A stretch of 64,000 nucleotides of DNA from Emticicia sp. BO119 (GTDB taxonomy: Bacteria > Bacteroidota > Bacteroidia > Cytophagales > Spirosomataceae): assembly GCF_013912375.1 (NCBI RefSeq), contig NZ_JACETV010000001.1, positions 248,001 through 312,000 of the forward strand, given 5' to 3'. The notes beneath the pieces are model-generated. The model was not told where the DNA came from. It ran no database searches and saw only the letters and a list, made by a program, of their open reading frames with translations. Below are positions 47,029 through 56,350 of the stretch, piece after piece. A program made the position numbers and the translations under genes. The number at the start of each line of letters is the position of its first letter. The stretch's first letter is position 1.

Positions 47029-47385
47029 ATGAAAGTGAAAATTCCTTTATATCCCTATCTCTACTTTACTCTCCGACATTTTGTAGAGGGTATCTATCAT
47101 AAGGTAGAGCATATTCTGGATAAAAGAGTAGAAATGAATTTGTATAAAGAGAGCTTCACGATTCACAGATTCTTCCGGACGATGACCTTGACTCAGGAGC
47201 ATACCTGGAAATGCCGGAACAAAAATAAAGAATATGATTTTGCCATAGAAGTAGACATCGCCATGACCATTTATGAACTATTACAGAAGAAAGATTTAAC
47301 CTCAGCAGAGCTGGTTCTGCAAATGAAAATCCATCAGGCTTTAGTTAGTCACAATATTTCACCATTGATTTTAGCACTCGCATGA
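47029..47385 (+). CDS. hypothetical protein
   Basis: This 118-residue basic protein was not recognised. It is mostly helical, with a Phe/Tyr/His-rich start (YFTLRHFVEGIYHKVEH). The ATG lies 4 bases after family B copy 1, and its stop overlaps the exonuclease start (ATGA). Confidence 0.45.
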   Translation: MKVKIPLYPYLYFTLRHFVEGIYHKVEHILDKRVEMNLYKESFTIHRFFRTMTLTQEHTWKCRNKNKEYDFAIEVDIAMTIYELLQKKDLTSAELVLQMKIHQALVSHNISPLILALA

Positions 47386-47960
47386 AAGTATTATTTATTG
47401 ATACAGAAACAACCGGCTTGCCTGTAGATATCACTCAGGGTTATCTCGCCCCAGGTAATTTTCCCAGGATGGTTCAACTCGCTTATAAATTATATAAATG
47501 GACTGACAACGATCGGATACTCCTGACACTCGAAAATACCTATGTGATCCCTACTTTCGAAATACCTAAGCTAGCGGTTAAAATTCATGGAATCACTACA
47601 AAAAAAGCTACTAAACGTGGAAAGGAATTAAGCGAATGCCTGATGCCGCTTTCAAAGGCTTTAAAGGAAGCAGATAGAATAGTGGCACATAGTGCTGAAT
47701 TCGATGGAGGGGTCATTGGCCAGGAATTCTTTATCTGTTTTGAGATGGATGTCATGGCTTCTCATTGGTACAAATTATTCTGTACCAAAAAGCATGGGAG
47801 AGATATATGTAAAATTCCACTGAATGACCTGAACTACAAATTCCCTTCATTACAGGAATTACATAAGTTTTTTTATGGAAGACGGTATTGGGGCTCACAT
47901 GATGCGCAAAATGATGTCAATGCGCTTATCAGGTGTTATCACCTATTTGATAATGTTTAA
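47382..47960 (+). CDS. DnaQ-like 3'-5' exonuclease
   Basis: This 192-residue protein has all three exonuclease motifs: ExoI FIDTETTG (Asp7, Glu9), ExoII HSAEFD (about 98-103) and ExoIII HDAQND (about 176-181). That is the DEDDh type. The substrate is unknown. Stand-alone members are common in phages and plasmids. Confidence 0.82.
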   Translation: MKVLFIDTETTGLPVDITQGYLAPGNFPRMVQLAYKLYKWTDNDRILLTLENTYVIPTFEIPKLAVKIHGITTKKATKRGKELSECLMPLSKALKEADRIVAHSAEFDGGVIGQEFFICFEMDVMASHWYKLFCTKKHGRDICKIPLNDLNYKFPSLQELHKFFYGRRYWGSHDAQNDVNALIRCYHLFDNV

Positions 47961-47980
47961 GTCAGACTTCTCAGATATCA

Positions 47981-48007
47981 CAACGCCATCAATAAAGTTA
48001 CCTGATC
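47981..48007 (+). repeat. family B element, copy 2
   Basis: CAACGCCATCAATAAAGTTAC differs from copy 1 at one base of 21. It lies just after the exonuclease gene and 23 bases before the ATG at 48030. Confidence 0.55.
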
Positions 48008-48029
48008 ATTTTTTCTAAATTTTAAAACT

Positions 48030-48239
48030 ATGTGTAATGCGCTCTGCTATTTCGTGCCATTTGGAGAATATGTCCAGTGTATTTCCTGTGGATTTTGTAC
48101 GCTCAAGGTTGTGATGAAAGAAGAATTTGAAGAGCCAAAATCACCAAAGGAAAAGATAGACAAACTAATCAATTATAGGGCATTAACTCCTGAATTATCA
48201 AAGTATCAAAATCTAAAATTAATCTATAAATGGAATTAA
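48030..48239 (+). CDS. small cysteine-containing protein
   Basis: This 69-residue protein starts MCNALCYFVPFGEYVQC and adds SCGFC, so a small metal-binding or thiol motif is possible. The rest is Lys/Glu-rich. It was not recognised, and it overlaps the next gene by 10 bases. Confidence 0.4.
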   Translation: MCNALCYFVPFGEYVQCISCGFCTLKVVMKEEFEEPKSPKEKIDKLINYRALTPELSKYQNLKLIYKWN

Positions 48240-48847
48240 CGGACGAAATCAAAACCAAAATCATTGCCATGTATGGCGAAAGTCATTGTATAACTCCCGA
48301 TGGGCAAGGTGTAATTAAGGATTTAAGTTTCTTAGATAGTGATGTCAATGTTTTTCTACCTGGTGAGTCAGGAGAATTAAAACTGTTCCTGATTAACGAT
48401 ATTAAATTGATTCTTAAGCCTATTGAAAAACTTACGCTAGAAGTAGCAAAGGAAATAGGTTCACTTTTTAAAAAGAATTATCATAAAGAATTTAGTGTAA
48501 CTGAAGTTAAAATCACAACAAGTGAAACAATTGTCATAGGTTATTTCATTACTTATATTGATGTCCATATTGATTCTGTATTACTTAACAACTCACCGGA
48601 AAAGAATATTTATAAAATTGCTATTAACAATTGGGGAGGAATTAATATTTATGGTTCTAGACCTAATAAAAGCGAATTGTTGCATAATGATTATGCATAC
48701 TTCATTTATCAGATTTTAATAGAAAATGGTTACGATATGCCCAATATTTACTTAGACCAAAAAACTTTGAAAAAAGCTGGCTTAGCAGTTTATCAAGAGG
48801 AATTTATAGAATTATCTACTGATGCCAACGAGAGTTTAAAGAAGTAG
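48230..48847 (+). CDS. hypothetical protein
   Basis: This 205-residue soluble protein was not recognised. It alternates short strands and helices, with a charged end (STDANESLKK). Two small genes of the modification cluster follow. Confidence 0.45.
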   Translation: MELTDEIKTKIIAMYGESHCITPDGQGVIKDLSFLDSDVNVFLPGESGELKLFLINDIKLILKPIEKLTLEVAKEIGSLFKKNYHKEFSVTEVKITTSETIVIGYFITYIDVHIDSVLLNNSPEKNIYKIAINNWGGINIYGSRPNKSELLHNDYAYFIYQILIENGYDMPNIYLDQKTLKKAGLAVYQEEFIELSTDANESLKK

Positions 48848-48863
48848 AAAGAGAGGGTGGAAA

Positions 48864-49130
48864 ATGCCACTTGACACCATTTATGTTGGAAGGCCAGTCA
48901 AATATTTCAGCAATCCTTACAAAATAGGAACCTATTCACCTTGGTTAAAAAGGAACTGCGAAAACATTGAAGATGTAGTGGAGAGTTTCAAACAATTAGT
49001 TGATGCTAGTCCGCATCTCCAGAGACTAATCCGAATGAAATTGAAAGGTAAAAATCTTGCCTGTTGGTGTAGCTTAGATAAAGCCTGCCACGCAGATTAC
49101 TTATTGAAAATTGCAAATCAAGAGATGTGA
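48864..49130 (+). CDS. DUF4326 protein
   Basis: This 88-residue protein has the DUF4326 pattern: IYVGRPVKYFSNPYKIG at the start, then LKGKNLACWCSLDKACHADYLLKIAN. The function is unknown; the family is common in phages and mobile elements. Its stop overlaps the methylase start as TGATG. Confidence 0.8.
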   Translation: MPLDTIYVGRPVKYFSNPYKIGTYSPWLKRNCENIEDVVESFKQLVDASPHLQRLIRMKLKGKNLACWCSLDKACHADYLLKIANQEM

Positions 49131-49849
49131 TGAAAGAATTGGAAAAACCATTTCCTGAATATTTCGGTGGTAAAGGTGGTGATGGAGTTTATCAGTTCAT
49201 CATTAACCATATCAGACCACATGAAATATACATTGAAGGCTGTGCCGGCAATGTCACCATTGCCAGAAAGAAAAAGAAGGCTTCGCTCAAAAATATTATC
49301 AATGATATTAATCCGGAAGTAGCAGCTAGATTGACTGAGGTAATGGAAGGTTTTCAGGTTGAAAATGTAAGTGTGCTGAATTTGCTAAAGCTCTATCTGA
49401 CGTATTCAAAAATCTGGAGTTACAAAATTGTTATCTACCTTGACCCACCTTATTTGCATAGCACTCGTAAGTCCAGAACAAGGTATCCATTTGAGATGTC
49501 TGATGAGGAGCATGTGCAAATGCTGGATTTATGTCTCCAATTTGACCCTGATTATGTAGACATTATTATATCGACCTATCCGAATGAATTGTATGCTAAT
49601 AAACTAAAAGGTTGGGCAATGGAGGAATATGAATCAAGAACCAGGAGCGGAAAAGTGGCAAAAGAAAACCTGTATATGAATTTTCATGAGATAAAAGAAT
49701 TGCACGAATATACCTTTTATGGTAAAACCCATCGACAGCGGCAATTAATTAAACGTAAGGTTAACCGGTGGAAAACAAACTTTAAAAAACTCTCTCGATT
49801 AGAACGTGATATGATGTTTAAAGCCTTGAAATCTGTCCATGGAAACTAA
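49130..49849 (+). CDS. Dam-type (D12) adenine-N6 DNA methylase
   Basis: From ATG 49130 this is a 239-residue methyltransferase. FGGKGGDGVY and EGCAGNVT (here Cys replaces the usual Phe of EPFAG) form the AdoMet site. YLDPPYLH is the catalytic motif. A GTG at 49127 is less likely because TGATG is used at other junctions. It is an orphan, with no restriction enzyme beside it, so it may protect the element from host enzymes. Confidence 0.82.
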   Translation: MKELEKPFPEYFGGKGGDGVYQFIINHIRPHEIYIEGCAGNVTIARKKKKASLKNIINDINPEVAARLTEVMEGFQVENVSVLNLLKLYLTYSKIWSYKIVIYLDPPYLHSTRKSRTRYPFEMSDEEHVQMLDLCLQFDPDYVDIIISTYPNELYANKLKGWAMEEYESRTRSGKVAKENLYMNFHEIKELHEYTFYGKTHRQRQLIKRKVNRWKTNFKKLSRLERDMMFKALKSVHGN

Positions 49850-49883
49850 CGCCCTATAAAGCGTTCCCAGCTCTGCATCGAGC
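49848..49883 (+). repeat. family B element, copy 3
   Basis: AACGC (49848-49852) pairs with GCGTT (49861-49865) and is followed by CCCAG and a second stem, GCTC with GAGC. The element starts within the stop codon of the methylase gene. Confidence 0.5.
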
Positions 49884-49944
49884 AAAGTCAAATAAAGCTA
49901 TACAGGCCTTTCAAAAACATTCAAATTTCATTAATTCTTTCATC

Positions 49945-50160
49945 ATGACAAAGTACGATAAATGGTTAGAGGTGGATGACTTCAAATGCTCGAAGTTTGA
50001 AAACTTCCTTTTTATGTCTTATCATATAAGTAATGGCAGCGATAAGAGTAAACTCCGAGATAGTTTTCCTGAACTCTTTACAGAGGAGCATCTAGACCCA
50101 CCGACCACTACTACTGATTTTATCAGGAAGCATAGAAACTTTAAAGAGTCTAAGCAATAA
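49945..50160 (+). CDS. small hypothetical protein
   Basis: This 71-residue soluble protein was not recognised. It has an acidic middle and a basic end (RKHRNFKESKQ). Family B elements lie on both sides. Confidence 0.4.
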   Translation: MTKYDKWLEVDDFKCSKFENFLFMSYHISNGSDKSKLRDSFPELFTEEHLDPPTTTTDFIRKHRNFKESKQ

Positions 50161-50180
50161 GTGAAAATTATTGTCTCAAG

Positions 50181-50210
50181 CAACGCTACGTATAGCGTTA
50201 CCCGATAGCG
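50181..50210 (+). repeat. family B element, copy 4
   Basis: AACGCTA (50182-50188), CGTA and TAGCGTT (50193-50199) form a perfect 7-bp stem with a 4-base loop, followed by ACCCGATAGCG. It lies 42 bases before the ATG at 50252. Confidence 0.6.
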
Positions 50211-50251
50211 AAATTAAAATAATTTTTTAACTATAATTAACTTTCTTAACC

Positions 50252-50815
50252 ATGCGTAGAAGAACTAAAAAACGTGTCGAAAAAATACAAAAGCATAAAG
50301 GATATTGGAAGCTGGTTAGAGCATTCCGAGAGGTTTATGGTGACGCAAAAGACGATTGGGAATGTAAGTACAGGATAAAGCAACTAAGGGGAACAAAGCA
50401 AGATGACCTGGGAGAAATTAAAAGTTTGGCTAGGTCTAAAAGACAGGATTTTTATCTGGAAGTTAATAAATACGATTCTGCTCAGGATTATGATTTTTAT
50501 ACCAATGGTCTTATTGAACAATTACAATTCATTCAAAAGCTGGAAGGATTAATAGATTTACTGGATATTAGTAGAGATATTTATAGAGACTTAGAACAGG
50601 AATATAAATTTGAAAAATCTATTAACGAATCTTACTCAATTGAAGATATTCAACGTCATATTAAATATAAACATAACGAATTATGGGAAGATGGATATAG
50701 AGTTTCAAAAACTTTTTTATTTACCCCCAACGGAAAAAAACAAATTACTTTCTTTGATGAAATTGGTTGGTTGCATAATAAAGGTGCAACTGCATTCGAA
50801 ATAATCTACCGGTAA
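50252..50815 (+). CDS. basic helical hypothetical protein
   Basis: This 187-residue protein begins MRRRTKKRVEKIQKHKG and is largely helical. The start is highly basic, the middle has several Asp/Glu/Tyr stretches. No family was recognised. It may bind nucleic acid. Confidence 0.45.
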   Translation: MRRRTKKRVEKIQKHKGYWKLVRAFREVYGDAKDDWECKYRIKQLRGTKQDDLGEIKSLARSKRQDFYLEVNKYDSAQDYDFYTNGLIEQLQFIQKLEGLIDLLDISRDIYRDLEQEYKFEKSINESYSIEDIQRHIKYKHNELWEDGYRVSKTFLFTPNGKKQITFFDEIGWLHNKGATAFEIIYR

Positions 50816-50848
50816 TCTTACTCAATTAAATATTTTAATAACAGAAGT

Positions 50849-51637
50849 ATGAGAAAATTTAAAGCATTAGTCTTAAATGACTACAAAGATGCTCCTTATG
50901 CTCAGTGGATAAAAGAAGGAAAAAAATCTATTGAAACTCGCATGGGTCGTTTGTTCCAGCACAGAGGCGATGTAGTCATTTGTTGTGGTAAATCCAAGTC
51001 AGTTGGTAAGAATGCCGGTAAAGCTTTATGTATCGTAGAAGTCTGGCATGGCAGAGCCATGTTGCGAGGTGATGAAGAAAATGCCTGTATTGAATGGCAT
51101 AAAAATAGAAAGGCTTTGCTCCTGCGTAACTGGCGTTACTTCAGCAGAGATTTTGAGTTTGCACCAATGGCTATAAAGAAGAACTTTCAAGGCATATTTG
51201 AAATTCAAATACCGGATGATGTTGATATTATTGATAGACCGGATATTATGCCTAATTGGGATGACAATCCAGAATTTGATTTTGATTTCTCTGTTCCTGA
51301 AAACCAGGGTGTTTGTAGTGGCTGTCAGAAAGAGGATAGTATAACTGAGGTCTATCTTGATGGAGAACTTCAAGATGGAGAACTTTGCTATGATTGTTGT
51401 CAAAAACAAGGATACTGCTTTGGCTGTGGACACTTCTCAGCCGGCACAATGGAATATGACTTTTCAAATGTGGGTGCTTATTGTGAACATTGTCAGGACG
51501 AAATAAGGGCTAGTTATGGAGAAGATGAGTACGATGAAGATTTCGATGACGAAGATGATGACGATAAGGACTATTCAGATAGTGAAGAAGATGATGATGA
51601 CGAATATGATTCCTGGCGAGATGCAGGATTTGAGTAA
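50849..51637 (+). CDS. ASCH-like protein with zinc-ribbon and acidic tail
   Basis: This 262-residue protein starts with an ASCH-like beta fold (about 1-130: YAQWIKEGKKSIETRMGRLF, GDVVICCGKS). Then come paired cysteines (CSGCQKED, CYDCC, CFGCGH, CEHC), consistent with zinc knuckles. The last 35 residues are almost pure Asp/Glu. ASCH folds usually bind RNA or modified nucleotides. The acidic tail might mimic DNA, which is an inference. Confidence 0.6.
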   Translation: MRKFKALVLNDYKDAPYAQWIKEGKKSIETRMGRLFQHRGDVVICCGKSKSVGKNAGKALCIVEVWHGRAMLRGDEENACIEWHKNRKALLLRNWRYFSRDFEFAPMAIKKNFQGIFEIQIPDDVDIIDRPDIMPNWDDNPEFDFDFSVPENQGVCSGCQKEDSITEVYLDGELQDGELCYDCCQKQGYCFGCGHFSAGTMEYDFSNVGAYCEHCQDEIRASYGEDEYDEDFDDEDDDDKDYSDSEEDDDDEYDSWRDAGFE

Positions 51638-51676
51638 AGTCCTACTGAGACTCAACTGGAATTTTTTGCGCTTGAG

Positions 51677-51705
51677 CAACGCTACGTATAACTACACCCG
51701 ATAGC
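51677..51705 (+). repeat. family B element, copy 5
   Basis: CAACGCTACGTATAACTAC then ACCCGATAGC match copy 4 closely, but the second arm of the stem has changed, so the perfect hairpin is lost. It lies 31 bases before the ATG at 51736. Confidence 0.55.
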
Positions 51706-51735
51706 AATTTTTCTTTCACTTTAAAATTTATTGTA

Positions 51736-52233
51736 ATGAACTTAATACAATTTGCCCAGCAAATAGACGGGCTACAATTACAACAATGGCTCACAGACGT
51801 TTCAATGAATAATCAGGCAAAAGAGTTAGGAATTGTGATTTGCTATATCAGTATTGATGATGGTGAGCAAATGATAAATTTAGAAGGCGAATTAGAAGAA
51901 TCTTTTGATTCTTATGCTGGGCCTGACTGGGATTATGACGAAACATATGTTTCATTGGATGGAAAATTATTGGTTGATGAGGAATTGTCAACCCTCCGTC
52001 ATCATTTAAACAATTTCAAATATTATCCTTTTGAAACATATTATAAGTTAGACGAAAATGGAAAAGTCAATGCAACCTTTCAAATTGAACTCTCTAATAA
52101 TATTAAATACGAGAAATTTACTATTCTAAGAGGACAAGAGTTGTATTGCATAGGTATTGTATTTAATCAAATTAAGCAACAACAACTTAACCTAAGCACT
52201 AAATCCATATTTATAAATACCATTTCATGGTAA
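51736..52233 (+). CDS. acidic hypothetical protein
   Basis: This 165-residue protein was not recognised. It is acidic and Tyr-rich (SFDSYAGPDWDYDETY). It overlaps the next gene by 7 bases, so it may work with the PAPS-reductase-like enzyme. Confidence 0.45.
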   Translation: MNLIQFAQQIDGLQLQQWLTDVSMNNQAKELGIVICYISIDDGEQMINLEGELEESFDSYAGPDWDYDETYVSLDGKLLVDEELSTLRHHLNNFKYYPFETYYKLDENGKVNATFQIELSNNIKYEKFTILRGQELYCIGIVFNQIKQQQLNLSTKSIFINTISW

Positions 52234-53180
52234 ACATTCAGAATTACGATAAATTTATAGTTGCCTTTTCTGGAGGAAAGGATTCTATCGCATGCGTACT
52301 TCATCTATTAGATGTTGGTGTTGATAAAAGCAAGATAGAACTCTGGCATCATATAGTCGATGGGAAAGGCGAGACCTTAATGGATTGGGAGATAACCGAG
52401 GATTATTGCCGACAATTCGCTAAAGCTTTTCAGATACCAATTTATTTTTCATGGAAGGTTGGAGGTTTTGCCAGAGAAATGCTTCGGAAAAATAGCCTAA
52501 CAGCCCCAACAGTGTTTGAAACACCAACTGGTAAATATCAGGTAGGAGGGAAACGAGGCAAGAAAAGTACCAGACTTAAATTCCCACAAGTGAGTGCGGA
52601 TTTATCAGTTAGATGGTGTTCTGCATATCTTAAGATAGATGTATTCTCCCTGGCCATCAGAAACCAAAAGAGATTCACAGGAGTCAAAACCCTGGTCATT
52701 TCAGGTGAACGTGGACAGGAAAGTGCAGCACGTGCCAGGTATAAAGCTTTTGAGCCGGATAGGGCTAACTTGAAGAATAAACGCATTGTAGATAGATGGA
52801 GACCTATTCTGGAATGGAAAGAATCAAAAGTATGGATTACCATTAAAAGACATAAGGTTGTTGTCCATCCATGTTACTACCTAGGCTTTAGCCGGTGCTC
52901 TTGTAAGTTCTGCATTTTTGGGAACGCAGATCAGTTTGCCAGCGCAAACAAAATCTCTCCTGATAAGTCAAAGAAGTTGCAATTGTATGAGCGAAGATTT
53001 AAAGTCACTATGAAAAGAAATATTAGCCTGAGTGAATTAATTGCTAATGGTAGTCCCTATAAAAGCATTACTCAGGAGTTAATTCAGGTGGCAACCAGTA
53101 AAACTTACAGTGGTAAAATATTTATAGAAAATTGGGTTATGCCTGCGGGAGCTTTCGGGAAAAGCTGCGGGCCTACATAA
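52227..53180 (+). CDS. PAPS-reductase-family protein
   Basis: This 317-residue protein has the PP-loop SGGKDS (Ser15-Ser20). A C-terminal cysteine cluster (HPCYYLG, then RCSCKFC) could bind a metal or iron-sulphur centre. The family includes sulfate-assimilation reductases and the DndC enzyme of DNA phosphorothioation. Here no other assimilation genes are present, so a role in DNA or tRNA modification is more likely. It starts inside the end of the previous gene. Confidence 0.75.
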   Translation: MVNIQNYDKFIVAFSGGKDSIACVLHLLDVGVDKSKIELWHHIVDGKGETLMDWEITEDYCRQFAKAFQIPIYFSWKVGGFAREMLRKNSLTAPTVFETPTGKYQVGGKRGKKSTRLKFPQVSADLSVRWCSAYLKIDVFSLAIRNQKRFTGVKTLVISGERGQESAARARYKAFEPDRANLKNKRIVDRWRPILEWKESKVWITIKRHKVVVHPCYYLGFSRCSCKFCIFGNADQFASANKISPDKSKKLQLYERRFKVTMKRNISLSELIANGSPYKSITQELIQVATSKTYSGKIFIENWVMPAGAFGKSCGPT

Positions 53181-53232
53181 AAATATTAAATATCTTTTTT
53201 TCTTGAAAGATTTTTTGACTATCAATGTTAAT

Positions 53233-56151
53233 TTAGTCAGAATTTAGCACCTCAACATGGAAATCATTACAGAATTCTTCATAGGCCTTCTCAATTTGCT
53301 CTTTTGTAGTTTCAGTGTAGTATTTATTATTATATACCCAATCGATTAATTCATTATTGATAACCAATTTCAAAGCCACACTAGAAGAAAGATTTTCTTC
53401 TCTAATGTATGGAGAAAGCATTTTAGGATATGGAATATAAATCCCATTGTAAACTTCTTCATTTGAAACATATGGAATTAAAAAATTATCTTTTAATCTC
53501 AGATGTTTATATTTATTTAAACAAGGGATTATCTGTCTTGCATAAACACTGTAAGTATCTTTATGCTTTCTCAATAATTTCTTTACAAATTCTTCTTCAA
53601 TTGGACAATCATCTATTAAATTTTTTGATAAAATTAAAGTATCACTTCTTTTTCCTTTCCCAATTGGAATTATTTTAAATGATTTAAAGTAGTCTTTTGT
53701 AATAAATAATAAAAAATTGTGAACTGAAGATGAAGGTGATGAAATAATACTCAATTCTTTTCCATCTAACTTTATTTTATAATCCTCATCCGCATCAAAA
53801 TATACGGTTATTATATCACAATCATTTAATAGGGTAATCATAGTTTTTTTCTCACTAGTCCCATTATTTTCCACTTCAAACTCATAGGATTGCCATTGTT
53901 GAAAATTTTCTAATTTTATTCCTTCTATCAAATTCTTACTAAGGAAGAATTTATAAACGTAACTATAATAGTTAATAAACATGCTTCCCAACACTTTATC
54001 ATCATCATTAATAAAAATCGAATTAAAGTTTTCTAAATTGGTTAAAACCCTAAATGAGGCATTCATGAAATCTTTAGATAATTCGCTAATATATTCATCT
54101 CTAATATGATTTCGATTTAATGTTAAAACTTTTGAGGCATTATCTTTATGAATATTTATTTCAAAATTTAAGAACTTTAATCCCCATTTAGTTTCTACCT
54201 CTTGATTTTTATAAAACATAGTAAAGGTATCATTAATAACTCCATTATTAAGAGGGAAAATATTTAATTCTAAAGAAGATTCAGAATCGAAAAAATTAAA
54301 CTTTTTATTTTGTGTATATGTAGATTTGTATTCATTATTAATCTTCAGAGATATGGGTATATAGCTTTTTCGAGCGAATGCTAGAATTTCATCATATATT
54401 TTTCCGTATTCTATATCCAAAGATTTGTTTGCAAATGGGTCATAATTATTAATAATCCTACGTGCATATCGTTGTTGCTTATTATCTATTCTCCATTTTT
54501 CAGGAATGGCCTTATTGCAAATGGTGAATTGAATTTTAGAGCCAGGCTTATCTGAATGAGTAGTTTTTTGTTTTTGAATTAAAATTGCACCATCTTTTTT
54601 TGAATGTGGGCTATTTAATTGAATTTTTTGTAACTCCTCAGTAAAATAACTTTTGGAATCAATATTAACAACATCCGTTATCATAAAAATGCTTTGGAAA
54701 CCGATGCCAAAATAGCCTGATGGTTTCATCCAAACAGGCATATTAGTAATTACTTCTGTTTTTATTTGGTTTCTACCGGAACTTCCTGTATTCATTAGAA
54801 ATATTAAATCATCTTTTGAAATACCTATACCTTTATCTTTTATTTTTATCTCCCATTTTTGCCATTCATTTTCTATGCCTTCATCAACCATCTCAATTTC
54901 AATAGTATACATTTCTGAAAATTTCAAAAATTCACTACAATTGGGTGATTTGAAATTGTCTCCATTATTGTGATCTAACCAAATTTTTATCAATGTTGCA
55001 TCGACAGCATTTTGAAGAATTTCTCGAATACACTGAAAAGCACTATCATATATACCTGAACCTTGTAGTAATTCTAAAGCTTTATCTGAGTCAACTTTAA
55101 ATTTAGGTTTGTTTTTACCATCGATAAAATCATAATCCTTTAAATTAACTATTAAATTTCCAAGTGTTGGTAATAATCCAAATTCTTTAGTTGGAATAAT
55201 TTTATTCCAGTTAATGGTTTGTTCAGTTATTTCTGTATTTAAGTAATTGAACCAATGTTGGGTGATATTGGCTACATCATAATTATTGCAGCTAGCAGTA
55301 ATTTCAATTTTTTCTTGGTCTACTCTAAAATATTCAATTGATAGGTGTTTATCTTTATGATTTAAAGAATCTGTAGGGGCTTTGGTTAATGTTCTAAGCA
55401 TTACCTCAGAGAAGCGGTTATTATCCAAATCTAATAAATCACCAATCCTTAACATACACGCAATAAATCTAGGATGTGCATCCTCAACATCTATTCCAAC
55501 TTCACAAAAAGGAAGATTCATCACATCAGTAAAATCCTTCGTATGGCACGAACAAATTTTCCCTAATACTTTTTTTATTCGTATTGGAATTACTCCGGTC
55601 GGAGAATCTAACGAAATTTTTTCATACGGATTATTAACTATATTTTCACTGCGCTCTCCATGTCTCCATCTAAAAAATTCCGCAAGAATAAATCTCATTC
55701 CATCATTAACTTCTAAACTAAATTCTTTATTGGTATAGCAAATTTTTTTATCAACGATTTCAAATTTATTTGCAAACTCATGTAAATTATCTTTTTTATT
55801 CTCAATTAAACTTTTGAAAAATGTAATAAATTCTACTGATTTAAGAGCCTCAATCAAATCTTCACTTGGAACTACCATACCTATATCATGTATGTAAGCA
55901 GCTTCAAGCATTAACCAAATATCTATTGCAGAAAGTTTAGCTATTTTCTCTTTCCCTAAAACTCTTACTATATTATTTAATATAGTTTCTGAATGTGATG
56001 AGTCATGTAAGCTAAAATGAGGAAACAACGCAGACACAGCATTTAAGGCGGTTGGTATTACTTTTTTATCATAACTCCATTTTGCGTACAAAATGTCACT
56101 TGGTGTTCCTTTTGTTTTTTCTAATAATAATTGCTCAAGATATTGTACCAT
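53233..56151 (-). CDS. HD-domain plus GHKL (Hsp90-like) ATPase protein
   Basis: This 972-residue protein begins with an HD phosphohydrolase-like domain (His49-Asp50 and His53 in SLHDSSHSE; His88-Asp89 in AAYIHDIG). The middle is a GHKL/Hsp90-type ATPase. EILQNAVDA (about 385-395) is the N-box, DKGIGIS (about 442) the G1 box, and GYFGIGFQSIF (about 480) the G2 box. The last 400 residues are unassigned. Such HD plus Hsp90-like proteins occur in bacterial conflict systems. It stands alone on the minus strand, divergent from an anchored partner. Confidence 0.7.
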   Translation of the reverse strand: MVQYLEQLLLEKTKGTPSDILYAKWSYDKKVIPTALNAVSALFPHFSLHDSSHSETILNNIVRVLGKEKIAKLSAIDIWLMLEAAYIHDIGMVVPSEDLIEALKSVEFITFFKSLIENKKDNLHEFANKFEIVDKKICYTNKEFSLEVNDGMRFILAEFFRWRHGERSENIVNNPYEKISLDSPTGVIPIRIKKVLGKICSCHTKDFTDVMNLPFCEVGIDVEDAHPRFIACMLRIGDLLDLDNNRFSEVMLRTLTKAPTDSLNHKDKHLSIEYFRVDQEKIEITASCNNYDVANITQHWFNYLNTEITEQTINWNKIIPTKEFGLLPTLGNLIVNLKDYDFIDGKNKPKFKVDSDKALELLQGSGIYDSAFQCIREILQNAVDATLIKIWLDHNNGDNFKSPNCSEFLKFSEMYTIEIEMVDEGIENEWQKWEIKIKDKGIGISKDDLIFLMNTGSSGRNQIKTEVITNMPVWMKPSGYFGIGFQSIFMITDVVNIDSKSYFTEELQKIQLNSPHSKKDGAILIQKQKTTHSDKPGSKIQFTICNKAIPEKWRIDNKQQRYARRIINNYDPFANKSLDIEYGKIYDEILAFARKSYIPISLKINNEYKSTYTQNKKFNFFDSESSLELNIFPLNNGVINDTFTMFYKNQEVETKWGLKFLNFEINIHKDNASKVLTLNRNHIRDEYISELSKDFMNASFRVLTNLENFNSIFINDDDKVLGSMFINYYSYVYKFFLSKNLIEGIKLENFQQWQSYEFEVENNGTSEKKTMITLLNDCDIITVYFDADEDYKIKLDGKELSIISSPSSSVHNFLLFITKDYFKSFKIIPIGKGKRSDTLILSKNLIDDCPIEEEFVKKLLRKHKDTYSVYARQIIPCLNKYKHLRLKDNFLIPYVSNEEVYNGIYIPYPKMLSPYIREENLSSSVALKLVINNELIDWVYNNKYYTETTKEQIEKAYEEFCNDFHVEVLNSD

Positions 56152-56283
56152 AACTTATTTAAGAATAAACTTAGTTTAATCAAAATTTGGACTTATTTAC
56201 TTAAAAAATTTAAATATTTACATTTAGAATATTTGAAGGTAAATTTAGTATTATTTTTTATCCCTTAAAATAAGTTAAAAACT

Positions 56284-56312
56284 TTTGTTTACTATACATT
56301 TTTGTATTTTTG
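56284..56312 (+). promoter_or_regulatory. Bacteroidota-type promoter
   Basis: TTTG (56284-56287), 17 bases and TATTTTTG (56305-56312) fit the Bacteroidota promoter. Transcription would start near 56319, so the gene below must start at 56351 and not at upstream ATGs at 56285 or 56315. Confidence 0.6.
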
Positions 56313-56350
56313 AAATGAATATTTCTATCTTAATTAAAATCAACAATTTT

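Noticed and set aside
43228-51705. Integron cassette array (small same-strand genes with palindromes between them)
   Set aside because: The hairpins lack the RYYYAAC / GTTRRRY core sites of attC, and there is no integron integrase in the window.
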